A DNA stretch of 64,000 bases, taken from NCBI RefSeq assembly GCF_910592395.1, contig NC_088312.1:23443292-23507291 (forward strand). Direction: 5' to 3'. Both the position numbers and the translations under genes were made by a program. The notes under the pieces were generated by a model, which made no database searches, was not told where the DNA came from, and worked only from the letters and a program-made list of their open reading frames with translations. Shown here in pieces: positions 1 through 9,907 of the stretch. Within the stretch, counting starts at the first letter, position 1. Every line of letters starts with the position of its first letter. Origin of the DNA: Lineus longissimus (Eukaryota > Nemertea > Pilidiophora > Heteronemertea > Lineidae).

Positions 1-3000
1 CCAAATCAACCTCTGTCCATTCAGAATAAGGATGGAAGCGTCCGGTACAACATTCGGAAGATGAGGTGTCTGCCACACCACCTGGCCTCAAGTGGCAAAA
101 TGGATGATCTTGACCGACATGTCCTTTTCAATTACGAATTCCTGAAAAGCAAACTGACGTCGATGTCAATACAACATGTACTTGATGCCCTGATGTTGCG
201 CGATTCAACGGAGACTCGTCTGCTCGCAGAGACTATCAAGATGGCAAAGGAAGCAATCAAAGAGAATATAGAAAGATTAGCCGTGGAGATATCAGGTCGT
301 CTGCTTCCACTGTTTAGCACCAATAAGAGTGTCCACTTCTTGATTCGACAATGTGACTCCGAGGGTGCGAAAGAGAATGCTTTCATTCCGGTGTTACAAT
401 GTTTCCAGTCGCCAGGGGGACCAATGCAGTACGCAGTCGACCCAGGGTTCGACCCAAAGGCGAACATCAGCTTTTCCTTAGCTAGAGCGTCATCAGAGGA
501 GGAATTGGTCATTGCAAAACAGACAACGGACACTTGCTTGAAGATATGGAATGTCCACACAGGGGAGGCAAAGGCAGACATCACCATGACGGATGCACCT
601 CTTTATAGCTTGCGCTACATGAACAGATTAATCCACGTCCTTGGTTGCGATGACGTGATCAGTATCTATAACGTCGTGGGGGGCAAACACATTGCAGATA
701 TCAACATGGCAGAACACGGCAAGGTCAAGCACATGGTTGTCTCCAAGGACCATCTTGCTATCACAATTGACAAGGACGGCTTTGAAGGGCCCTTGGTTGT
801 TGATATAGAAACTGGCCTCGTCGTTCAGAGATACAAATATCCCGTGAACGTCTGCGCATTTTCAGCAGACGGCAAGAATTTGTTGTGTGATTCAAAGGAC
901 AAGGTTATCCTTCATGATATGATCAGCTTCGATGTCAAAAGAACCCTGTCTCTACCCGCAGGAGGACGTGCAAAGCAGTTGATCTTCCGCAAAAAGGAAC
1001 TCCAGGCTTTTGTGTCGTTGGAAGGTGACGACAGCCTCTCTGTCTACCATCTCGACTTCGTTGACAAGAAAGCGGACGGTACGCTTGTCTGTACCACAAA
1101 AGCGAATGTCAGCGACCTGAAGCTCGCGCCAAAAGAGGAAACCAAGTTGCTGTTCTTCAGCGGGCACGTCCTCTACGTGTTGGACAGAGACATCAAGGAG
1201 CAGCCCAAGGAGTTCTCCGAGTTGCCGGACAACTTAAACATCAACCCAAAGTCCACCTACAAAGATGCAGACTTTTCCTTTGATGACGAACTCTTGGTTG
1301 CACTACGGGATAGCTGCATTGTTGCTTGGATCATTGAAACAGGTGAGGACGACTCTATTCTTCCCAACATATTGCAGTTGCTGATTAAACCCGCCGAAGC
1401 CAGATTGTCGGAGAAAGCTGAACATCATTTACAGTGACGACTGTGCTCTCACGGGTGCCAGTCACTGAAACAAGCAAGTAGGCCACCTACTCCACGCAAA
1501 TCGACTTGCTTAAAGGTTTCAAAGAAATTCCCCTACAGCTCGAAGCCCCTTTACATGGCCCTGTCCATGCTCATGATTTAGATTGGCCTTTAGGTTCTCC
1601 AATATTCTGATAGTCTTACTGGCATGAATGGTAGTAGATGCTCGTTCTCCCAAGATGTGTACTTCCTCCACTAATGCTTTAAACCATCTTCTTCAGGTGT
1701 ATTGATCTGGACAATGAAGATGTCTATCTCCCTCTGCAAGGAGATCATAGTGTCCCGGACCCACAATCGCGTCATCTCCCTCTCTGGCACCAACAAGATC
1801 CAGGCGTGGAACCTGGACAGAGTCCATGAAGACATCGACAGACGCATTCGGATGCTGAGTGTAGCTGTCCAGGATGTACTCATCGGTGAGAACAAAGCTT
1901 CAGACCAACTCATTGTGAGATTCAGGAGCCTGTAGGCTCTATTCACCTGGGGCTGTGCAGGAGTTTCATTCAGATCAACTCATTGTTAGATTCAGGAGCC
2001 TGTAGGCTCTATTCACCTGGGGCTGTGCAGGAGTTTCATTCCAAAAGACGATGATCTGTGTGACCTGTAAAACTTTGGCCAACAGTGGGGTTTGGAGTAT
2101 TTTGGTAAAAATCCCTTTTTCATGAATTATGGTTGCTACCGGATGCCGAGAATTGAAACTAGAGTCCTTTTATTGAAAGACCCTTGTTAAAATGACTTCA
2201 TGTTTGTCTAGTTTTGTGGAATGTAAGCTTTTCCGAAACCTCGAGGATTTTGAGGACTCACTCTAAAGTATCCTACCAAGCACCTCAGGAGAGTATTCCT
2301 CAACTGTGCCAATTGTTTTTCAGGTGACCTGAACAAAGTGGTTATTGCCCTGGGACAAGATGGAGAGGAGAAGCGACACAAGGCGGTCATGAACATGAAC
2401 ACAGGCCTCCCGACCAGCAGGTTCATGTGTGATGACCTCATTCTCAAACTCTCCCAAGACGGCCGCGTCCTTACTACGCTCACCAAATACGAGGAGTTCC
2501 GCATTTGGGACGTGATCCAGGAACAAGTCATTCTGTGTGTGACATTTTGCGGGAAGGTCCATCGGATCGTCTTCTCAGACGATTGCTCGCGGTTGGTGGT
2601 GATCGTGGTGGATCACCTTCAAGTTCCAGAGAACGTCGCCCATATCTACAGCCTGATGCCGCAGTTTGGTGAGATAGGACTCGAGCGGCTCGGACAAAAG
2701 GAGATCGTTGGAAACCCGTTTCTGACGCGGCACTCTTCTCTGGTGTTCCTGAAGCTGGTTCAAGGAAAGGTCGTCCTGTGTTTACATACCCTCTTGAAGG
2801 AACGAGAGATTGTTTACAAGAAATCTTTGGCAGACTTCAGCATGCACACCAACACACCCAAAAAGAAGGCAGACGATAGATTCGTTGACGTCAGACCCAT
2901 GGGCAAGAATTCTGTTTTCGCCTTGATCATCACGGCGAAACTGGAAAACGGTTCACCAAGGTTTGTGGATGGTATCATCGAGGGTTGTCTGAACGAGCAG

Positions 3001-3585
3001 ATGAGCGCGTATATCTGGAACACTGCCAAAGACATCATCGTCCACCATATTGAAAATTTCATGGAACCCTCCTCCGATCTGAAGAGCATCAGTATTGCCC
3101 CTAGCGGTGAATTTGCTATTGACAACAACCTTAAAGTCTTCTTCATCGAGAATGGCTTGAGCCCACTCAAAATCAGCTGTTCCTCCTTCACAGGAATGGC
3201 AGTCATTGCAAAAAGCAAATTCATTGTCTTCATTTGCAAAGAAGGCCGAAGTTTGAGAGCAGTGAGGATAAAAGATGGCAACACCGTCGCGAATTTAGAT
3301 CTTCACGCGACGGCAACTTGTTTGGACATATCAAATGATGACGCAACGGTTGTGATAGGCTGTCACGATGGGCGTCTCCAGATATTCAAACTAATTGACA
3401 TCGAGGAAGAGACCTGGAAGTTGAACATTAAAGACATTCCAAGCCGCCAGATGGACTTTGATAGGAAGCAGCGGAACCTCATTCGGAGCTCTCGATCTGG
3501 GCGCAATCATCACAGCATGAAGGCTGCCACCCAAATTGTGATGCTGACAAATCAGGCTCAGTCTAAAGCATGTAGGATCATGTAA
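1..3585 (+). CDS. NACHT and WD-repeat domain protein (NWD1/NWD2-like), 3' part
   Basis: Three exons, 1-1342 (open to the left edge, so 5'-truncated), 1697-1885 and 2324-3585, join through GTGAGG/CAG, GTGAGA/CAG junctions, all phase 1, into 930 codons ending in TAA at 3583-3585. The protein is a chain of degenerate WD40 blades: LKIWNVHTGE, YVLDRDIKE, IQAWNLDRVHED, FRIWDVIQEQ, AYIWNTAKD and a terminal LQIFKLIDIEEE. The start of the visible part (LIRQCDSEG, then a PGGPMQY stretch) resembles the linker between the STAND ATPase and the WD propellers in NWD proteins, which are cytosolic NTPases. The NACHT domain itself must lie left of the window. The last four residues are CRIM, a marginal CaaX-like end. 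Family membership is from memory of NWD1/NWD2; I cannot say which. The in-frame sequence after the stop is described separately. Confidence 0.75.
1901..2041. repeat. 70-bp direct tandem duplication
   Basis: Two copies of a 70-bp segment (1902-1971 and 1972-2041) differ at two positions. The first copy starts 17 bp inside the second NWD intron, just after the donor GT at 1886, so the duplication is intronic and does not alter the protein. The rest of this intron and the first intron (1343-1696) hold nothing I recognise. Confidence 0.9.
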
Positions 3586-3822
3586 CGGCGTCCAACCATT
3601 CCCGAAGGCAAGACTGACCTGAACTCCCCCCTCCCCCTCCAAATAGAGCCTTCTGATTGGTTAATTACAAACGGACACGTGGAGATTAATGCAGAGTACG
3701 GTGCTTTTGATTGCCAATACCACCGGAATAAGCCCAAATATCTGCTGTCAAAAGTCTCTGTGCGCGACTACCTGAGAAAGCTTAAGACCGAACGAACTGA
3801 CTATTGGCATGGACAGAAGTAA
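3586..3822 (+). other. In-frame open extension after the NWD stop codon
   Basis: Immediately after TAA (3583-3585) the same frame stays open for 78 codons to TAA at 3820-3822. From 3649 onward the translation looks like real protein: it starts PSDWLITNGHVEIN and ends KTERTDYWHGQK, with mixed charged, aromatic and aliphatic residues. No canonical intron in good phase removes the stop: the GT at 3572 joined to the AG at 3645-3646 creates TAG, and the GT at 3582 shifts frame. It could be a former C-terminus cut off by a stop mutation, an exon joined by a splice I could not resolve, an assembly error, or readthrough. Confidence 0.4.
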
Positions 3823-3848
3823 CATCTTCGTGTTCACCAAAAGTGATG

Positions 3849-3858
3849 GTTTATTTAT
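3849..3858 (-). promoter_or_regulatory. Candidate polyadenylation signal for the minus-strand gene
   Basis: The plus strand reads tttatttatt, i.e. overlapping AATAAA on the minus strand, about 200 bp beyond the stop of the gene at 4061. This is a normal 3' UTR length. The two convergent genes would then almost touch: the open extension of the NWD gene ends at 3822. Confidence 0.5.
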
Positions 3859-4060
3859 TACTATATTCATGTATGGTACAATAGAACTGAACTGGAAAGT
3901 TACTCCTCCCCAGGAAGTTTTAGAGAGGTTGTGCTTCCCAAGTGCACATTCCTTCTATAAGACTTCCTTACTCCTCCAAGCCTTCCGCAAGAAAACTCCA
4001 CTATTGGGTCATGTGTGGTATGAGAAAGATCTACTGTTAAAAAACTCTGCGACTTTTTCT

Positions 4061-7000
4061 TCACCAGTCCAGGATAACAAGCACGCTGTCCATTGTGATG
4101 TCTACTGCACTGTTCGTTCCAGGCCTGGTGCAGCGCTCTACAATCGTCTTGACAAGATTCTCTGCCTCTCCCTGAGACATTTGCCTCCTCTCCATATAAT
4201 CCACAATCACTTCAGCAATATTTTCATCCAAATATGGAAGATAGCATTCAAGTAGTTCCTGAATCTGGGTCCTGATTACCGGCTGTGATCGCCGGAAGAT
4301 CTCCGCTCTTTTCGCCTCCTCTGGGTCGTAATGTTCGGTCTGCTCAATCGAGCGCGCTACTTTGAATTGCTTCTGCGCTCCGAAAGTATTTTGCGCCGTT
4401 CTATATTTGGATGCATCTCTGTTCTTGTCTGATTGCTGCATGGCATCACGAAGATTCGGGTACTGTATCTGTAGAAGGCTCCAACCCATTGGGTCCATAT
4501 CTTTCAGATAAGCTCTAAACGACTGAAAATTACGAAACGAGAAATGAAAGCATTTCTGATGAGAAGGAGTAAGAAGACGGGAACATGTGTAAATATGAAG
4601 CCAGCGGGTGGCACTGATTGGCAAATGACAATGTAATGTAGGAGATAGTGGTGATCCTTGCGAGAGTCGAACCCACGACAGACTCCTTATTGTGAGCTCC
4701 GCGCTCTAACCACTGGTCTCCTTTGTGCAGAGGAGGCAGAGTAAGAAGAGGGGAACTTCTGTGGAGTAGGAGGAGCTGGCAAATAAGGATAGACGGTGTA
4801 ACTGTTTTTAATTTGCCTCCTGGAGGGAATGTCCTGCTCAACCTACTGTTAGTGACGGTATACATGTAGGAGTAATAAACATTTAGTCTTTAGAGACACA
4901 AGACCTTCAATAACTCAATAATGGCCAAGTCAACAGCCACTTTGACTCTTCGGAAAGAATTTCCGACCAAACCAGCGTTTATTCACTTGTACATTTAATA
5001 ATACATTGGAATCGGAAACTCTTATGGCTGAATAGTCAGGCGGTGACTCTAGTTAAAGGACGGATACCCTGATGAGCCATTACGCCAAACCCGCAGACAT
5101 TACTGCTGAAGGACAGGAATTAAAGGGGAAAAATCAACGAATCAAGTTGTGGCGGCACTTACTCGGCTTGATATGGCAGTTTTTATTTCCCAGCATTCCT
5201 TGCGTTCCATGTCGTTCATGATGATGTCTAACACACCTTCGTAGTAAAACTTGAACACCTCCGTGGGAACCATTTCGGTCGCTTCTTCTATTGTCACACC
5301 TGAAACATGAATCACACCATCGTATTAGCATAAACGCGCATTCATCATCTTCAAGACACCAAGGGCCAGTTATGTGTGTTATCAACCCCTTCCTGCAACA
5401 GTATGCACCTCAGAAACAAGAAAATTGGACCTATGATTCCTCCTGGAGAGACCTTTTGGTTTTTACGAATCACGTTAAAGTTTGCATAGTTGCAGGGCAT
5501 AATGTCAATAATGGGTAACATCAACAATGGATTCTAATCCATTGTTGGTGACATCAAGGGATAAATTTATCAAAGAACAGACAAGTTGTGTCGGACTGGA
5601 GTCTTGTTATTGGTAATCCATTCCAATTGGACATTCAATGGGAGGAGCATGTGCATGACCATTCCTACGAGAATGGGATTAACCAATCCTACCTTCTAAC
5701 TCATCCTTAAAGTTTGGAGCCGTCAATATATAGGAGTAGGCCAATTTAATCAGGGCGGTTTTAGTTTTATAATCCAGCTCACTGTCTGTTGAGAAGTCCC
5801 TGAATTGCAGCTCGTTGAATTTGAGTTTCTCTTGGACCATCTTCAGTGTTTTCCGGTAGTCATTGTAAAATTTGTCACCTATTTCGTGCGGGTGGATGCC
5901 GTCATTGAAGCGCCGAGTCAACATGGTCGTCTGCAATAAAACAGTTTATCTTGATACGACCAAGAACATTGATATTTTAGTCGCCTCCTTCTCCTTACAT
6001 GTTGCTCTCTACTTGCTCATTTGACGGAGAAGCCGCGCATCGTCGAGTAGGACATAACATTCAGAGCCGACATAACATTCAGAGCAGACATAACATTCAG
6101 AGCCGACATAACATTCAGAGCCGACATAACATTCAGAGCAGACATAACATTCAGAGCAGACATAACATTCAGAGCCGACATAACATTCAGAGCCGACATA
6201 ACATTCAGAACCGACATAACATTCAGAGCCGACATAACATTCAGAACCGACATAACATTCAGAGCAGACATAACATTCAGAGCAGACATAACATTCAGAG
6301 CCGACATAACATTCAGAGCAGACATAACATTCAGAGCAGACATAACATTCAGAGCAGACATAACATTCAGAGCAGACATAACATTCAGAGCAGACATAAC
6401 ATTCAGAGCCGACATAACATTCAGAGCCGACATAACATTCAGAGCAGACATAACATTCAGAGCCGACATAACATTCAGAGCCGACATAACATTCAGAGCC
6501 GACATAACATTCAGAACCGACATAACATTCAGAGCCGACATAACATTCAGAACCGACATAACATTCAGAGCAGACATAACATTCAGAGCAGACATAACAT
6601 TCAGAGCCGACATAACATTCAGAGCAGACATAACATTCAGAGCAGACATAACATTCAGAGCAGACATAACATTCAGAGCAGACATAACATTCAGAGCAGA
6701 CATAACATTCAGAGCCGACATAACATTCAGAGCCGACATAACATTCAGAGCAGACATAACATTCAGAGCCGACATAACATTCAGAGCAGACATAACATTC
6801 AGAGCCGACATAACATTCAGAGCCGACATAACATTCAGAGCCGACATAACATTCAGAGCCGACATAACATTCAGAGCCGACATTACGTTCATTTGCCCTC
6901 TCCGCTTTAGGCCTATCGACCACCATGTAAGTTGTTACGCGGGGGTCGATGTTAGCAAGATTCGCCCCGATAACCCTTTGATAAGAGAGTAGAACAATGG

Positions 7001-7409
7001 GCATTTAGGCCTAGATGCGAGAGGGCATTATTTGAAGACAATAGACCGTGTATTGGGCTACGCCTGAATTCTTTTTACTGCGAGGTCGTGTCGTATTGTA
7101 GTTGTTCAAACCAAGCTTTCTTTATTTAGTCATTATTCACGCTAGTGTAAACTAACTTTCAGGTATCCACACCCGCTCCAGTTAAGTTAACGCCAGCGTT
7201 AGTCATAAAACAAGGGTGTACTACTGAATGACAGAATTGTGTATGGCGGGGAGGGGGTCATCTTGCTCTGCAGTTGTAAGTAATTGTCGCATTTCTCGCA
7301 AATTTTGGGGAATCGCATTCACCTGAAACAGTGCATACTGGTACTTTAAGGCGTCTCGGCGGGTCCGCTGGCCGCAGATCCCATTGCGTTTCCGCGGAAT
7401 CACAAAATC
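4061..7409 (-). CDS. Unrecognised protein, four 3' exons
   Basis: On the minus strand the exons are 7323-7409, 5693-5930, 5163-5299 and 4061-4522. They are bounded by CAG acceptors and GTGAAT, GTAGGA and GTAAGT donors. Phases close (0, 1, 0) into 307 codons plus a stop at 4061-4063. No start codon is visible in the first of these exons, so upstream exons are missing, probably within 7410-9800. I do not recognise the family. Visible features: a basic N-terminal piece (IPRKRNGICGQRTRRDA), then mostly helical charged sequence (MVQEKLKFNELQFRDF; EVFKFYYEGVLDIIMNDMER; RRSQPVIRTQIQELLECYL). There is no signal peptide, membrane segment or obvious catalytic motif. The composition suggests an intracellular all-helical protein. 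Clean splice phases argue against a pseudogene. Confidence 0.7.
4655..4727 (-). mobile_element. tRNA-derived SINE head
   Basis: On the minus strand there is an A-box-like segment, AGTGGTTAGAGCGCGG (plus-strand ~4700-4714). About 35 bp later comes a near-perfect B box, GGTTCGACTCT (plus-strand 4663-4673), in T-arm-like context GTGGGTTCGACTCTC. It lies in the last intron (4523-5162) of the minus-strand gene. The acceptor stem does not pair and no intact anticodon arm forms, so this is a SINE head and not a working tRNA. The 3' body of the element is not delimited. Confidence 0.6.
6051..6884. repeat. 18-bp minisatellite, about 46 copies
   Basis: The unit is gacataacattcagagc plus a/c variation at the last positions, repeated without interruption for 834 bp. 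Because 18 is a multiple of three and the unit lacks stops in several frames, it produces false ORFs on both strands (HNIQSR, NVMSAL, CYVGSE repeats). It lies inside the 5931-7322 intron of the minus-strand gene. A block of variants (aaccg pairs) recurs near 6208-6245 and 6512-6550 at a distance of about 306 bp, so a 17-unit block was duplicated. Confidence 0.95.
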
Positions 7410-9898
7410 CTGGAAAACAAAGAAGAGAAAATGAACAGGTCAATAAATACTGATATTCTTTGAATCATCTTGGATGTTGTTTGTTTTCTGTGCTTCGATT
7501 GCCTGACAAATACCACAATAAATGAGTTAAATGTTTTGAAGACTTTCTGCTTATTACAGTATAGTCATCAGTCCTGGCGAATTTAACGACATCAGTATTC
7601 GTATCGGTGCAGTTAAGTGATTTTGTCTACCGTAAACGCCGCTGTTTCGTTATTACTTTAGACAGCGTTCATCTGCTGACGGCCAGGTTGAATTCCCGGC
7701 GCTGGTGGTCACTATTGGTCTCTCCTCCAATCCCTTTTGTGGAGGGGCTCTCTGACCATAAGTGCGACTAAAACGCAGACATATTGTGTTGACGTAAAAA
7801 CACTTCGTTTACCTCTTTCGCGAAGACTGTCGATGAATTACTTCCCATTGTTGTTGCGACTGTTGTATCAGAGAAATTTGACTGATATCGTTCTTCGAGT
7901 AAACCTCAAACCGATCCGAGCGGTTTTCTCGATTCAGCAACAGATAAATCCTGACTGTCCTCGTCAACGAACAAAGTCCTGTGGAAGCGTTTGGCTCCGA
8001 TGAGATCGGCCTACAGGTTTTCTTCCTCAGGCGAGCTGATGATCCATCCAAATCCCTCCCCGAGCTGGGGCAAGATCTGTCAGAGAGAGGAAATCGGTCC
8101 TGTTTCTATAATTGACTGGGACAAGGCTTGGAACAGAACAGAACGGAACACTATTGGTTTGATTACATGTATGTTACATGTACGTATTATCAAAGACGTA
8201 TATAGGTCTACCTAAGACGGATTTATAACCTGTTAACTGTTATGATGGCAAGAATTCAGTTCAGTGGTCGCCACGAGATTAAGGTAAATCTAGCGAAATG
8301 AAGAACCTATAAAGGCCCTTAGACCAAACAGGGGATATGACGCGAACAGGCATGTTGAGAGAAAGTTTTCATTAGGATTTAATGGCCTTTTTCACCTGGT
8401 AACCACCTTAACCTGGAAACCATACAACGTGAATGCCAATGTCAACCTACTAAGGTTTTTAAAGTATAGGCCTGTAAACCTGAGCCATCATGTTAAATTG
8501 CTTTACTAATATGTAACTTTAAAACCCGGCACGACCTGACCCCTCCAATTCCATGACCTAGTGGGGGGGTTGTATTTTGAATTATTTTGACAACAACTTT
8601 AACAAATCTGGTAAGAACCAGTATGCTTACGGGTACATGTTTTGCGGAGTTAAGCCTGAATTGGGACGAATATACACAGGGGGCTCGACCAAACCAAACC
8701 AGACCAGATCACAGTACACCGCTCTCGACATCATTACTAATATAGTTGAAGAAATGCAGCATCAAATATAAGAAACAAAACATGTCCCCGTTACACGACG
8801 GAAAAAAGTCAAACGTAGGGGAGGGTAGACCACCGAACCAGACCAGTAAGGCAGTTAGGCCTAGGCCTACCTGGCACGAATGTTGTCATCAACGCTGGCG
8901 TTGGCGGTAAACAGGGTGTAAGCGGTAAATATCTGGTGTGAGCCTATGATTGTCTTCATTGGCTGACCACAACTATCACCTTGTGAAAAGATTTAGTATC
9001 TGATGTTTCTGTGATGTTTTATGCCCATGGTTTGTATTCTGAAACACTTAAAATCATTTCGAGTCTAGTAACCAAAATAGGTCAATTAACTTGCACTTCC
9101 TTTGCACTTTGGTTGATATTACCCTAATATTTATTTTCATTAATTGATTTTGAGCATAATAATTACGACGCAATTAATTCAACATATAGTTGACCTGAAC
9201 AATCAGCCCAGGTTGCCCATGTGATATCCCATGTGGGCCCCACATGCATGCGACACATGACAGTGAGCCCACATCTGCCTACTTGGTCCACATACGAAAC
9301 CCACATACGTAGGCCTAACCCACGCGGATTGGGTGAGTCCCCAACCCCCCTTCCTTCTGACACGTTTTAGCCAGTGCATTGGGGGGGGGGGGGGGGGGTC
9401 AACCCTAACTCTACCCCCCCCCCCCCCCAATTGGACGCTCAATTAGTCCTTCCGAGACGCTTTATTTAGAGCAGCCCGAGCTAGCGCGGCCCGACGACAA
9501 TGTTCAATACATGGCCGGTCATCCTAAACACTGTTAACCAACGTCCACCAGGTTTAAAGTCAAGTATGAAGTGAAAAATGAAATTTAGTAGACATAAACG
9601 TAATAAGTACACCATAAAACACATTTCCTGAAAATTTCATGACATTTGGGTGTAAGATAAAGGAGATGTTGTCTAAAATCACAGCCCTCCCCCAAGTCAA
9701 ATCCAACATGGCATGGCCGCCCACTGGGTGGTAGACGCTGGTACATCTTAGACAACAACTCGCTAATCTAGCACACAAACGTCATGAAAGGGTCAGCAAA
9801 TGTGGAAAATGTCCTGCTTATTTCGTTTATTACTATCAGATTTTATTTTGATGACAAACCTGGTCGACGCCGGTAGACGCTGTTTAGTATGACCCAAG
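7410..9898. other. Intergenic region between the divergent minus-strand gene and MRPL21
   Basis: This should contain the missing 5' exon(s) and promoter of the minus-strand gene and the promoter of MRPL21. I could not fix any exon with confidence. A minus-strand segment around 7908-8007, preceded by a CTGTAG acceptor-like site, translates to protein-like sequence (ADLIGAKRFHRT...) but ends in a stop without a clear donor. AT-rich sequence dominates 8990-9190. A long G-run/C-run pair lies at 9377-9432. Confidence 0.4.
9377..9432. repeat. G18/C15 inverted homopolymer pair
   Basis: The sequence is ATT followed by 18 G (9381-9398), a 15-base spacer and 15 C (9414-9428) followed by AAT. The arms are therefore complementary, including the flanking ATT/AAT. 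Single-stranded DNA or RNA could fold into a G:C stem with a short loop. The spacer includes one CCCTAA but no telomere-like array. Confidence 0.8.
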
Positions 9899-9907
9899 AT
9901 GGCTGCC
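9896..9907 (+). promoter_or_regulatory. YY1-like element at the MRPL21 start codon
   Basis: AAGATGGCTGCC overlaps the start codon and matches the YY1 consensus (AANATGGCNGCC). In animals this motif often sits just downstream of transcription starts of nuclear genes for mitochondrial and translation proteins, with the ATG of the motif used as initiator. The match is seen; its use here is inferred. Confidence 0.45.

Noticed and set aside
5999-7004. ORFs of 291-331 codons across the 18-bp repeat
   Set aside because: Simple six-residue repeats on both strands caused by a stop-free 18-bp unit inside an intron.
9401-9413. Telomere-like CCCTAA between the G and C runs
   Set aside because: A single copy only; no tandem TTAGGG array.
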